Position numbers and translations under genes: made by a program. From contig JAGBCB010000041.1 of NCBI GenBank assembly GCA_017938145.1, forward strand, positions 1 to 64,000: a DNA stretch of 64,000 bases. The letters are read 5' to 3'. The stretch comes from Lachnospiraceae bacterium (GTDB lineage Bacteria; Bacillota; Clostridia; Lachnospirales; Lachnospiraceae). Shown one piece after another: positions 9,405 to 17,302 of this stretch. Below the pieces are notes generated by a model. It searched no databases. It was given only the letters and a program-made list of their open reading frames with translations, and was not told the origin of the DNA. Within the stretch, counting starts at the first letter, position 1, and each line of letters begins with the position of its first letter.

Positions 9405-9623
9405 TTATTCTTCTGTTTCATAGTAAAAACACTCTTCCCACTTGCAATCAAGCGCTATACATATAAGGCCTGACAGGTAAGCAGTGGGCGAATATTGGCC
9501 TGTTTCTAACGAACTAATTGTATTTTGTGTTGTTCCTGCCATCTTTGCCAAAGCTGTCTGCGACAGCCCCTTCTCTAATCGTTTTTCTTTAATTCTGTTT
9601 TTTAGCTTCAAATGAGAATTCAT
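9405..9623 (-). CDS. XRE-family transcriptional regulator
   Basis: This encodes 72 residues forming a single Cro/CI-type helix-turn-helix (IKEKRLEKGLSQTALAKMAGTTQNTISSLETGQYSPT) with a short C-terminal helix. This size and sequence fit the YgzD/Cro-like repressors often paired with DUF6442 or DUF3796 membrane proteins. Its ATG overlaps the stop of the upstream DUF6442 gene (ATGA), so the two are translationally coupled. It probably represses its own operon through the repeated 16-base sites at 9956-10006. Confidence 0.93.
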   Translation of the reverse strand: MNSHLKLKNRIKEKRLEKGLSQTALAKMAGTTQNTISSLETGQYSPTAYLSGLICIALDCKWEECFYYETEE

Positions 9624-9940
9624 ATCAGTAAAACTCCTATAGATAAAAATATAAAAAATAATGCTATTACACTTTCCAATGCTCCTGCAATAACCTTCAT
9701 CTTTTTCTTGCGCTGTAAACCTTCATACAGATTCGATGCTCCAGCCATTGTAAATATGATGGCTACTTTCCCAAAGTCAAACGATTTTGTCAGGAAGTAT
9801 TCCAATAAAACAAGGATAGTACATAATATTACGCCTAACATTGTTCCCACATTTACCGCTCTTTTTTCTACAGCATTTTCGTACTCACCCCTGCCATCTG
9901 ATTCTGCTTGAGCTGCTTTTAAAATTTCTTCTTTTGTCAT
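9620..9940 (-). CDS. DUF6442-type small membrane protein
   Basis: This encodes 106 residues. A soluble N-terminal helix (MTKEEILKAAQAESDGRGEYEN) is followed by three or four hydrophobic segments (about residues 32-50, 56-70 and 84-106). This arrangement next to a small XRE repressor is typical of the DUF6442 family in clostridia. Its role is unknown; such pairs are suspected stress or signalling modules. It is the first gene of a two-gene operon with a consensus-like promoter and two operator repeats immediately upstream. Confidence 0.85.
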   Translation of the reverse strand: MTKEEILKAAQAESDGRGEYENAVEKRAVNVGTMLGVILCTILVLLEYFLTKSFDFGKVAIIFTMAGASNLYEGLQRKKKMKVIAGALESVIALFFIFLSIGVLLI

Positions 9941-9955
9941 AGTCCATTCTCCCTT

Positions 9956-10014
9956 ACCAAGTTTTCCGATATAGTTTATATATACGTTTTACCAAGTTTT
10001 CCGATAATTGTCAA
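9956..10014 (-). promoter_or_regulatory. Promoter with two 16-base operator repeats
   Basis: On the minus strand TTGACA (10009-10014) and TAAAAC (9986-9991) are spaced by 17 bases. The 16-base sequence ACCAAGTTTTCCGATA occurs exactly twice on the plus strand (9956-9971 and 9991-10006), 35 bases apart. One copy fills the promoter spacer and the other covers the transcript start and leader. This is the layout of an autorepressed XRE operon. Confidence 0.75.
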
Positions 10015-10051
10015 GTACAAAATCAAATACGACTAAATAACTCCTACATAC

Positions 10052-10086
10052 AATAAGCTGCCCACCTTACCGGAGGACAGCTTATT
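10052..10086 (-). terminator. Hairpin after the polymerase operon
   Basis: A 9-base inverted repeat (AATAAGCTG with CAGCTTATT) with further inner pairing sits just past the end of the minus-strand 103-residue gene. The T run is weak, so it may be a terminator or a 3' stabilising hairpin. Confidence 0.5.
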
Positions 10087-10099
10087 CTGTCATAAAGAC

Positions 10100-10411
10100 C
10101 TATTTCAAGTTCAACACCCACCGGCTTTCTGTCTGATAGAAAATCAACTTTGCCCGGAAGGACTTCTCCAACATAGTAATGGTACAGTCAAATTCAATCG
10201 ATGGAATTCCTGCATATTTTTTATTATCGCGGCTATGCACTTCTATTTTCTTAATAATATGCATTTCACCATCATCATCCTGAACCTTCAGCATCAGGGG
10301 AATCATCTTGCCATTACTGGTAAACCAACATTCGCATGCCACTTCTATTTGAGTGCCGGTTACTTCTCCTGCGTCCAGCTCCTTTGTATTAGTCCCAATA
10401 CCAAATGCCAT
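10100..10411 (-). CDS. Conserved hypothetical protein next to Y-family polymerase
   Basis: This encodes 103 residues and is predicted all-beta, with alternating hydrophobic strands and motifs KMIPLMLKVQDDDGE and FDCTI. I know no function. It is 18 bases downstream of the Y-family polymerase and co-directional, so it shares the LexA-controlled promoter. In Bacillus plasmids the gene beside the UvrX-type polymerase is YolD-like; this protein is not obviously YolD but occupies the same place. Possible roles are a polymerase accessory or damage-response factor, by context only. Confidence 0.8.
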   Translation of the reverse strand: MAFGIGTNTKELDAGEVTGTQIEVACECWFTSNGKMIPLMLKVQDDDGEMHIIKKIEVHSRDNKKYAGIPSIEFDCTITMLEKSFRAKLIFYQTESRWVLNLK

Positions 10412-10429
10412 TGTTCCCCTCCTCTCCTG

Positions 10430-11695
10430 CTACTGAATCTGCAATTTACTGTAATCTACCGTTCTTTTTTCTCTGGAAATCCCGCCGCACATGTGATCAA
10501 TCGGCTGGTCCACAAATACCGCTCTCTTCACGGCATCTATCCCGAACCGTTCCCTGATGCGGTCCACCATATCATCTACCTTTGCAAGCTTATCATAATC
10601 CGTATCATCAAAAAGTAGCAATTGACGTATAAAATTATCATCCTGTACTCTGCTGGTATGAATCCCCAGATGACGAATTGCAGCACCATTCCATAGTTCT
10701 AAAAACAATTCACAGGCCGCCTCATATATCTCTAAAGTCAGATTTGTACTGGAACGCAGGCGCTTCTGGTGTGACACATAAGATAAATCCGAATACCGGA
10801 TACCTACCGCCACCACCTCTACCTGAACCAGATCCGCACGAAGCCTATTCCCCACGGTCTCAGCCAAAGCAAGCAGTACTTTCTTCGCATTTAGTATATC
10901 TACCACATCAAAAGGTGTTGTGGTACTATTCCCATATCCCTTATTAGGAGCCGCCTGTGAAAGTACCGGAGAACAGTCTATCCCATTAGCAAATCCCCAA
11001 ATAATCTCGCCCTGTTTTTTTAGAATAGTCTTAAGCCACTTTGGATCACAGTTGGCCAACTCGCCTATCGTCCGGATGCCCATAGTAAATAATTTCTTTG
11101 CAGTTGCCCGACCTACAAAGAACAGATCCGATACCGCCAAAGGCCACATTTTTTTCTCTATTTCTTCCGGATACAGTGTATGCACCCGGTCCGGCTTCTT
11201 AAAATCGGAAGCCATCTTTGCCAGGAGTTTATTTCTGGATATACCCACATTCACTGTGAAACCAAGTTCATCACGAATGCGGTTCTTTATCAGTTCTGCT
11301 GTTTCCTCTGCCGTTCCAAACAAGTGGCAGGTGTTGGTCATATCAACAAAAGCTTCATCGATGCTGTACTGTTCAACCACATCCGAGTATTCCCGTAGTA
11401 TTTCCATAAAAGCAGCGGAACACTGCTCATACAGTCCATAATTTGGAGGAACTAAAATCAGTTCCGGACATTTTTGCTGTGCCTCAAGAATTGTTTCTCC
11501 TGTTTGGATGTTATATTTCTTGGCAGGAATAGATTTCGCAAGAATAATCCCATGCCGCATGGTCATATCACCACCCACAGCAGCAACCTGAGTCCTAAGA
11601 TCAACCTTCCCTCCCAAATGGTGGATGCGATAACATGCTTCCCAGCTTAGAAAAGCACTGTTGACATCAATATGAAAAATGATACTATCTGTCAT
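10430..11695 (-). CDS. dinB: SOS-controlled Y-family DNA polymerase (DinB/UmuC type)
   Basis: This encodes 421 residues and is a translesion DNA polymerase. The catalytic palm is clear: FHIDVNSAFLSWEA at the N-terminus, YSIDEAFVDMT with the SIDE active site near residue 115, and GISRNKLLAKMASDFKKP. It is followed by the HhH thumb and a little-finger domain. I prefer the ATG at 11695 because GGGAGG is 8 bases upstream; the ATG at 11701 would be too close. It resembles plasmid UvrX/UmuC-like enzymes more than the housekeeping Pol IV. The promoter carries a LexA box, so the gene should be induced by DNA damage. The 103-residue gene follows it in the same transcript. Confidence 0.95.
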   Translation of the reverse strand: MTDSIIFHIDVNSAFLSWEACYRIHHLGGKVDLRTQVAAVGGDMTMRHGIILAKSIPAKKYNIQTGETILEAQQKCPELILVPPNYGLYEQCSAAFMEILREYSDVVEQYSIDEAFVDMTNTCHLFGTAEETAELIKNRIRDELGFTVNVGISRNKLLAKMASDFKKPDRVHTLYPEEIEKKMWPLAVSDLFFVGRATAKKLFTMGIRTIGELANCDPKWLKTILKKQGEIIWGFANGIDCSPVLSQAAPNKGYGNSTTTPFDVVDILNAKKVLLALAETVGNRLRADLVQVEVVAVGIRYSDLSYVSHQKRLRSSTNLTLEIYEAACELFLELWNGAAIRHLGIHTSRVQDDNFIRQLLLFDDTDYDKLAKVDDMVDRIRERFGIDAVKRAVFVDQPIDHMCGGISREKRTVDYSKLQIQ

Positions 11696-11719
11696 ACACA
11701 TAGCCTCCCTGTGTGTGAA

Positions 11720-11748
11720 ATTATACAAACAAATGTTCGATATGTCAA
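11720..11748 (-). promoter_or_regulatory. Consensus promoter containing a LexA/DinR box
   Basis: Minus strand: TTGACA (11743-11748), a 17-base spacer, and TATAAT (11720-11725), both perfect. The spacer holds CGAACATTTGTTTG (11726-11739), which fits the Bacillus LexA core CGAAC-N4-GTTYG exactly. Binding there would block RNA polymerase directly. Confidence 0.92.
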
Positions 11749-11817
11749 GTCAGAACATTTTATGGCATATCTTCCACAAGCTGCAAGCAGCCTGTAAAAT
11801 GAACCCCTTATTATAGC

Positions 11818-11855
11818 AAAAAAGCGACAGAACCATACGTGTTCTGCCACTTTTT
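11818..11855 (-). terminator. Terminator of the coiled-coil gene
   Basis: A near-perfect stem built from GTGGCAGAAC and GTTCTGTCGC (read on the minus strand) is flanked by A and T runs. It lies just past the stop of the 848-residue gene, with seven T on the minus-strand exit side. Confidence 0.85.
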
Positions 11856-11862
11856 CCTAATT

Positions 11863-14409
11863 TTAGTCTACATCAATTATTACTTGACAATAATCTATAA
11901 TTCTTTCTCCACAGAAGAAAAATCTCAACCTAATATCATACTTATCTTTTTCATACACCCATTCATAATCCTCAACTTCTTCTGTGTTATCAAAAAAGTT
12001 AAAATCACTCCATCCAATTCCTCCATAAATATTTGTAGGTTCGCCGAGAAATTCAATAATTTCACTTTTTAAAGTTTCCCTACTAATATATGATGATATT
12101 ATTGCAGGTTCCACATAGAAAATAACAGTAGACGCCTTTTGTTTAGAAGATGTCCAACAGAATGTTAGCCACGGATACTCATTGGCAGTAAAAATACGTG
12201 CATCTTTATTTGCAACACTATATATATCCGCTTCTCCTAAATATTCTAAGCTATTATAAAAAGTATTATAGTCACTTAAAACAACTTCTGATTCGATAAG
12301 TTTGAGCAGCGATTTATCAATCCCCTGAATCTCAGCTAAATTTTTGGGTCTACTATTAGCCCATTCTCTATTGCCAATCAATTCCTGCAACTTTGATGGT
12401 ATAGGTGTATTCGTTGCCGTTGGCATTGGTGTATTCGTTGCCGTTGGGATTGGCGTATTCGTTGCCGTCGGCATTGGCGTATTCGTTGCCGTTGGCATTG
12501 GCGTATTCGTTGTCGTTGGGATTGGCGTATCTGTTGCTGTTGGGATTGGTGTATCTGTTGCTGTTGGGATTGGTGTATCTGAAATAATTGGTATTGGTGT
12601 ATTTGTCATTTGTGGAACTGGAGTGTATGAATTATCAACCACCATTCCATCGGAATTGTTAGCCTGTCCAGAGCTATTACTTAATTCTTTATCCTCTATA
12701 CCATTAAGTTTACCGAGTAAGAATGCAACACCTCCAAATAGTATAATTGCACAAAGTGCCAAAACAAAAATCAGCTTATGTGAAGACAGTATTTCTTTCG
12801 TGACAGCTTCCTCTTCTTTTCCTAACTCTTGAAACTGTTCAACAATTATTTCCTTACTTTTTCGTGTTTCTTCTAATTCTTTTTCCTTCTCATCTAATTT
12901 TTCTTTTAGTTCATCAATTTGACTTTCATAATAATCCTTAACCTGCAATAGTAATGCTCTTAGTTTTTGCTCATTTGCATTAGTTCGATATAGCGAATAT
13001 CCTTCCTCTAATCTTGCAATACCACATCTTACAACTCGCAAACTCAGCTTTATTTCTTGAGTCTTATTCATCTTAGCCAATTGTTCTTTATATCTTAGAT
13101 TTTCTTTCTCAATCTCTAATAGAATAATCTCAAGATTATTTACCTTCGACGCATATTTTTTAGTCAGCTCATTCGTTTCACCCTGTAGCCTATCAAATAT
13201 AGAAGCCGCTTCGTTTTGCACATTCAATAATAGAATTTCTTTCTCATGCAATTCATTCTGTAGCTTCTTTATTACAGAATCTCGTTCACTCATAGATGCA
13301 TTTACAGAAACCAGTGCATCATTTGCTCCTGATAATCTCTTTTGCATCTGTTCAATTTCTGTTAATAACTTTTCCTGCGCTACAGAAAAATTTCTTCTTA
13401 ATTCTGTTCTCTCCTTTGCCAGTTTCTTAATTCTCTGCTGCAACTCTTCCCGTAATTTCTGTTCTGGTACTAATTGCTCATATTTTTCATATAAACTGCT
13501 GTAGTCCTTTTGCAATCCCCTGATTTTATCCTGATACTGCTTTTCCTTTCGGCTTCCTTCTCGCTCAACTTCCTCTAGCTGGCGCTTTAAAGAATCAATA
13601 GAACTATTTCCTCTCATTGATAATTCAGCTAGTTCATCTTGCAATTTATCTATCTGAGTTTCATATTTCTTTTTTTCATTGGTAAGTTTTGCCCTTAAGG
13701 TTTCTATTTCTTTTGCTTTATTACCTAAATCCTCCTGCATTTTAGAAATATCTTCTTCTGACACATTAGGAGCTTTTGGTGGTACTAGTTCTTCAATTAC
13801 CTGATTTTTATTATCTCTAATAACATACTTCTCCCCCATTTTTTCGACAGTATATTGCGCCTGTTCGTTACAATCAGGGAAAAACTTAGATATATTATTC
13901 CTCATTTGTTCAGATGAAAAATATACACCTTCTGGAGATACAACACCATCACTGTTTTTACATATTTTACTTTCAGAATAATCCGTATATAACAAATCAG
14001 TTTGCAAGCCTAAATCTTTATATAACCACAATAACAGCACATATATGTGTCGTACAATATTGGGATATAAGTCCTCTCTATCTTCTAGTTCACTATGCGC
14101 ATAAGAACGAGAAGTTATGTTTAATTCTTTTATTATATCAGTTTTTTCTTTTCCAAACACCCGCCCAAATTCGATAAAATTATTTCTATTCCAATAATCA
14201 CCAAGCACTACTATTTTCCCCGGATATTTGGCATTTTTTAGTTCAGACACAAAAATGCAATATTGTTCAAGAAAAAAACGTACATTTAATGCACTTTTTA
14301 TATGATCTGAATAAAAGTTGCATTCAACTTGCATTGCATATTCATATATTCGTTTGCATGAAGGATAACTCAAAAATGCTGGATTATTTACAAATTCAAA
14401 ATTTGACAT
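11863..14409 (-). CDS. Large coiled-coil membrane protein with Thr-Pro repeat linker
   Basis: This encodes 848 residues in four parts. Residues 1-130 form a helical domain starting NFEFVNNPAFLSYP, which resembles the N-terminal domain of HsdR/DUF4145-type proteins. Residues about 225-530 are a long charged coiled coil. Residues about 543-563 form one membrane segment (LIFVLALCAIILFGGVAFLL). Then comes a linker of about 75 residues made of an 8-residue Thr-Pro repeat, and a C-terminal domain of about 175 residues rich in aromatic residues. The Thr-Pro linker and C-terminal domain are therefore probably outside the cell, with the coiled coil inside. I do not know its function. It stands alone with its own terminator; a signalling, envelope or defence-sensor role is possible but unproven. 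Confidence 0.85.
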   Translation of the reverse strand: MSNFEFVNNPAFLSYPSCKRIYEYAMQVECNFYSDHIKSALNVRFFLEQYCIFVSELKNAKYPGKIVVLGDYWNRNNFIEFGRVFGKEKTDIIKELNITSRSYAHSELEDREDLYPNIVRHIYVLLLWLYKDLGLQTDLLYTDYSESKICKNSDGVVSPEGVYFSSEQMRNNISKFFPDCNEQAQYTVEKMGEKYVIRDNKNQVIEELVPPKAPNVSEEDISKMQEDLGNKAKEIETLRAKLTNEKKKYETQIDKLQDELAELSMRGNSSIDSLKRQLEEVEREGSRKEKQYQDKIRGLQKDYSSLYEKYEQLVPEQKLREELQQRIKKLAKERTELRRNFSVAQEKLLTEIEQMQKRLSGANDALVSVNASMSERDSVIKKLQNELHEKEILLLNVQNEAASIFDRLQGETNELTKKYASKVNNLEIILLEIEKENLRYKEQLAKMNKTQEIKLSLRVVRCGIARLEEGYSLYRTNANEQKLRALLLQVKDYYESQIDELKEKLDEKEKELEETRKSKEIIVEQFQELGKEEEAVTKEILSSHKLIFVLALCAIILFGGVAFLLGKLNGIEDKELSNSSGQANNSDGMVVDNSYTPVPQMTNTPIPIISDTPIPTATDTPIPTATDTPIPTTTNTPMPTATNTPMPTATNTPIPTATNTPMPTATNTPIPSKLQELIGNREWANSRPKNLAEIQGIDKSLLKLIESEVVLSDYNTFYNSLEYLGEADIYSVANKDARIFTANEYPWLTFCWTSSKQKASTVIFYVEPAIISSYISRETLKSEIIEFLGEPTNIYGGIGWSDFNFFDNTEEVEDYEWVYEKDKYDIRLRFFFCGERIIDYCQVIIDVD
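12396..12625 (-). repeat. 24-base tandem repeat encoding TPIPTATN units
   Basis: About nine to ten tandem copies of a 24-base unit lie inside the coiled-coil gene. Each encodes an 8-residue Thr/Pro-rich unit alternating TPIP and TPMP. The copies are almost identical in the centre and diverge at the ends, which is typical of slipped-strand expansion. The copy number is likely to vary between strains. Confidence 0.9.
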
Positions 14410-14563
14410 TTTTCACTTCTCCTCTGTTTTTCTTATGTTTTTCACATACTATTATATGACAATCGCATCGTAAATTTAAATATGATTCACAGACTCCCAG
14501 TGTCTGAATAATTGGCGCATCACCTTTTTACGTTTATACGTTTGCACATTTTGAGCAGATGCA

Positions 14564-15142
14564 TCAGAACAATGTCATCTGCTCAAATTCTGTTGTTCGT
14601 TCCAGCTGGCAGGGAACCTTGGCAAGAAACGCTTCCGTCTTACTGCGTTCTGTTAGCCATGGTACTATGTCATCCTTATCAAGAATCAACGGCATTCTGT
14701 CATGTACCGGCTTCATCGATTCATTTGCTGCAGTCGTAAGAATAACAAATCTGTTTCCATCGTCATACCTGCTGTAAACTCCTGCCATGTAGAGAACCTT
14801 ACTATCCCTTCGGGTAAAAGTACTCTTTTCTTTATGCTTGTTCCACTCGTAAAATCCCGCTGCCGGTATCACAATTCTTCTGTGTTCAACTGCTTCACTA
14901 AACATTTTCTTTTCTATGGCAGACTCACTTCTTGCATTAATTACTAATGATTTATCCATAATTCCAGGGAATCCCCATTTATAATATTCACACTTTATTC
15001 CCGACTCCGATGATACCAGAACCGGAGCACTTTCAGTGGGATGTATGTCTTTTGCCTCCCTCTTCAACTGCTCATCAACACTGCGAACAATCTTTTCAAT
15101 TTCCTTTGCAGTTTCATCATCTACATAATATCTGCCGCACAT
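14564..15142 (-). CDS. yedK: SRAP-family abasic-site shield protein
   Basis: This encodes 192 residues of the SOS-response-associated peptidase family (YedK/HMCES), which cross-links to abasic sites in single-stranded DNA. The catalytic Cys2 (MCGRYYVDDE), the WGFPG motif, NARSES, PAAGFYEW and the His in KPVHDRMPLIL are all present. The start at MCGR is fixed because Cys2 must follow Met1. The stop lies inside an inverted repeat (GAGCAGATG with CATCTGCTC, 14550-14586). It follows a small Cys-containing gene on the same strand by 20 bases. I saw no LexA box in the region just upstream. Confidence 0.95.
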   Translation of the reverse strand: MCGRYYVDDETAKEIEKIVRSVDEQLKREAKDIHPTESAPVLVSSESGIKCEYYKWGFPGIMDKSLVINARSESAIEKKMFSEAVEHRRIVIPAAGFYEWNKHKEKSTFTRRDSKVLYMAGVYSRYDDGNRFVILTTAANESMKPVHDRMPLILDKDDIVPWLTERSKTEAFLAKVPCQLERTTEFEQMTLF

Positions 15143-15162
15143 ACAGTACCATCGTTCCTTCC

Positions 15163-15423
15163 CTACTCACCTAACTTCTTATCCCTAAGTGCCATACCTT
15201 TATCTTCAATAATGTCCGGCGTATTTATGTAAACACTGCAGCTCTCCGCCATTGGACAGGATGGCTCTGTTGCATGACCATCTTTCCAGCCTTTACAAAC
15301 CATCCGCACTTTCTTATATTCATTCTTTACATCTGTTGATTCACAAAGTACAGGGTATAATCCCTGGTAGCTGCTCGCTTCACATCTTCCCGACTGATAA
15401 TAATACTTTTGCATTTCTCTCAT
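15163..15423 (-). CDS. Small Cys-containing hypothetical protein
   Basis: This encodes 86 residues with five Cys (GRCEAS, LCEST, MVCKGW, SCPMAESC), a spacing that could bind zinc. I recognise no domain. It is the first gene of a two-gene unit with the SRAP gene, from a TTGAAT-17-TATAAT promoter. By context it may act with SRAP in replicon damage tolerance, but nothing in the sequence proves this. Confidence 0.7.
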   Translation of the reverse strand: MREMQKYYYQSGRCEASSYQGLYPVLCESTDVKNEYKKVRMVCKGWKDGHATEPSCPMAESCSVYINTPDIIEDKGMALRDKKLGE

Positions 15424-15484
15424 CCTGTTCTTTCCCTGATGTCATTACTCAATAATCACCATCAGCAATTCTGTTACTATTTTT

Positions 15485-15513
15485 ATTATAGCAAACCTCA
15501 CGCCTGCATTCAA
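15485..15513 (-). promoter_or_regulatory. Promoter of the SRAP operon
   Basis: Minus strand TTGAAT (15508-15513), a 17-base spacer and TATAAT (15485-15490), about 60 bases before the first start codon. Confidence 0.7.
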
Positions 15514-15604
15514 GAAACATCCACAGAGATTCTGTTAATCTTCCCTCCCAGTTTGTTGTATTTTTTTCTCCGGCTTCGTATATAACACTATATCTTAATT
15601 CAGC

Positions 15605-15639
15605 AGCTTACTGCGACATGACTACAGTAACAGCAAGCT
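15605..15639. promoter_or_regulatory. Candidate resolvase binding site (inverted repeat)
   Basis: An interrupted inverted repeat (AGCTTACTG with CAGTAA...AAGCT) lies 30-60 bases before the small resolvase start. Serine resolvases commonly act at, and autoregulate from, sites in this position. The assignment is by location only. Confidence 0.35.
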
Positions 15640-15667
15640 ACTATCCATATGAAGGAGGTGATTCCGA

Positions 15668-16297
15668 ATGGATTTCGGATATGTAAGAGTATCAACAAAA
15701 GACCAGAATCCGGACCGTCAGATAAAAATCATGTTGGAGCTTGGTATTGAAGAGCGAAACATCTATGTGGAGAAAAAGTCCGGTCATAATTTCAACAGAG
15801 AAACCTATGATATGTTAGTCAACCATATCATGCGGCCGGGAGACCGACTGACTGTCACCGAGTTAAAAAGATTCGGTAGAAACTATAAAGAAATATATCG
15901 TGAGTGGCATCACATTACTAAAGAGCTGCAGATGGATATCCGAGTAGTAGACATGAAGATACTGGACACTTCCCTTAACAAAGATCTTCTTGGCCAGGTA
16001 ATCACAGATGTTGTACTTGCCCTGCTTGCTTATGTAGCAGAAGGCGACTGGGAGGAGCGTCATGAGCTGCAACGCCAGGGAATTGCTGTAGCAAAAGAAA
16101 AAGGAAAACATCTTGGCCGGCCAAAAATTCAGTTTCCGGAGAACTGGGACACCTGTTACTCCAACTGGAAAGCAGGAAAAATTACCGCTCGCGAAGCCAT
16201 GCAGCAGATGAATTTAAAGAAAGACAGCTTCTACCGATTGGCAAAAAATCATGAAAATAAAAATCTTTTATCAAATAATTCAAGTTTTGAGCCATAA
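15668..16297 (+). CDS. Small serine recombinase / resolvase
   Basis: This encodes 209 residues. The catalytic domain has the nucleophile Ser9 in YVRVSTKDQNPDRQ, the LKRFGRNYKEI motif with its conserved Arg, and the E-helix ending ERHELQRQGI. A short linker (KGKHLGRPK) leads to a C-terminal HTH (KAGKITAREAMQQMNLKKDSFYRLAK). This is the standard resolvase/invertase layout. It would resolve multimers or invert DNA on the replicon. An ideal AAGGAGGTGATT precedes the ATG. The DUF5348 gene follows 46 bases later. Confidence 0.95.
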   Translation: MDFGYVRVSTKDQNPDRQIKIMLELGIEERNIYVEKKSGHNFNRETYDMLVNHIMRPGDRLTVTELKRFGRNYKEIYREWHHITKELQMDIRVVDMKILDTSLNKDLLGQVITDVVLALLAYVAEGDWEERHELQRQGIAVAKEKGKHLGRPKIQFPENWDTCYSNWKAGKITAREAMQQMNLKKDSFYRLAKNHENKNLLSNNSSFEP

Positions 16298-16343
16298 CCG
16301 GATATTTATTAATTATAGAGAAAAATTTTGGAGGTACTGCACG

Positions 16344-16577
16344 ATGAAACAAGGAACACTATTTTTTGACCCTGAAGATGGCCGCTACACTTTTAATTAC
16401 ACCACCGAAGAAGGATACGACACAAGTCCGGGTGGCTTCCACTGTGGAGATTGCTTTGAAGTACAGCTCAATGGCACCTGGATTGTTACCAGGATTGAAA
16501 TGGATGCCAGCAGAAACTGGTATTTGGTGGGCTTACCCGGTTTGGAAATTGAAGGTCTGCTGGCAAGAATTCCATAA
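16344..16577 (+). CDS. DUF5348 family protein
   Basis: This encodes 77 residues, started at the ATG after GGAGG (16330-16334). It contains a compact beta domain with the family-typical segments GRYTFNY, FHCGDCFEVQLNGTWIVTRIEM and NWYLVGLPG. DUF5348 proteins are widespread in firmicute mobile elements and have no known function. It follows the resolvase gene on the same strand. Confidence 0.9.
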   Translation: MKQGTLFFDPEDGRYTFNYTTEEGYDTSPGGFHCGDCFEVQLNGTWIVTRIEMDASRNWYLVGLPGLEIEGLLARIP

Positions 16578-16597
16578 ACAGTAACTTAAGCGTATTA

Positions 16598-16627
16598 TTG
16601 AAAAAAACATCCAATCCATGTTATAAT
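16598..16627 (+). promoter_or_regulatory. Promoter of the domain-only resolvase relative
   Basis: TTGAAA (16598-16603), an 18-base spacer and TATAAT (16622-16627), about 60 bases before the ATG at 16686. Confidence 0.65.
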
Positions 16628-16685
16628 TACCCTAACTTATATACTACGCTCATATCTGACACTTACATATATGAAAGGAGCTCTA

Positions 16686-16985
16686 ATGAATAGTTTTTAT
16701 ATCAGAAAAAGTACAAAGAGTCCTAATGCGCTTGAATCCCAGAACAAAGAATTAGCGGAGTTTGCCGGACAGCTTATCGAAGAAGATACCGGTGAACAAT
16801 TCCTAAAAATGCTGGCAAACGCAAAAGAAGGCGACTCCATCCATGTCGTTGATTTTGACAGAATTTCATCCGACCCAACGACTTTACGAAATATCATTAC
16901 AGAAATGCAATTAAAAAACATCACCCTTTATGAAGGAGAAAATAAGATTGATTTCAACTCCTATTTAAGTAAAAATAACCTTTAA
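16686..16985 (+). CDS. Resolvase-like catalytic domain without DNA-binding domain
   Basis: This encodes 99 residues, started at the ATG after GAAAGGAG. The N-terminus (FYIRKSTKSPNALESQ) and the later VVDFDRISSDPTTLRNIITEM match the serine-recombinase catalytic fold, including the candidate nucleophile Ser and the DR motif. The chain ends before the long E-helix and HTH. It is well under the family length of about 180-200. It could be a decayed recombinase, but it has its own promoter, ribosome binding site and terminator, so it may be a functional small protein, for example one that interacts with the neighbouring resolvase. Confidence 0.75.
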   Translation: MNSFYIRKSTKSPNALESQNKELAEFAGQLIEEDTGEQFLKMLANAKEGDSIHVVDFDRISSDPTTLRNIITEMQLKNITLYEGENKIDFNSYLSKNNL

Positions 16986-17025
16986 AAACAGATTACCGGC
17001 TGTTCTTAAATTTCCCTACGGATAC

Positions 17026-17064
17026 CGCCTATCCTGCGATACAAACAGGATAGGCGTTTTTATT
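17026..17064 (+). terminator. Strong Rho-independent terminator
   Basis: A perfect 11-base stem (17026-17036 with 17046-17056), a 9-base loop and TTTTTATTTAT follow the domain-only resolvase gene. Confidence 0.93.
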
Positions 17065-17141
17065 TATATGCTTATTACATTAGCATCTATTCACTGGCAT
17101 TGTACTGTTATACTAATTTATAACAAAAAATTGATAAAAGT

Positions 17142-17177
17142 ACAAGAGCTGTCCTTCTCTCGAAGAGCAGCTCTTGT
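17142..17177 (-). terminator. Probable terminator for the convergent minus-strand unit
   Basis: A perfect 10-base stem (17142-17151 with 17168-17177) is followed, on the minus strand, by a T-rich tract. It lies about 125 bases past the stop of the 171-residue gene. The rest of the 16986-17302 gap contains the plus-strand terminator and nothing else that I can support. Confidence 0.6.
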
Positions 17178-17302
17178 CAATATTACTAAAAAAACGTATT
17201 CTAGCATAGACCTTATCAATATTCTATCTTTGGTTTGTATCAGTATAGCCAAACAATTCCTTCTACGCTATCTTCTAAGCCTCCTTATTCGGCAAAGTCA
17301 TC

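Noticed and set aside
12396-12625. Tandem repeat resembling a CRISPR array
   Set aside because: Units are contiguous, in frame with the host protein and lack spacers.
12344-12832. Plus-strand frame of 162 codons opposite the Thr-Pro repeat
   Set aside because: It is the antisense of the tandem repeat and encodes low-complexity valine and glycine runs, with no ribosome binding site.
14512-14739. Plus-strand frame of 75 codons over the SRAP gene
   Set aside because: It lies opposite the SRAP gene, which has complete catalytic motifs.
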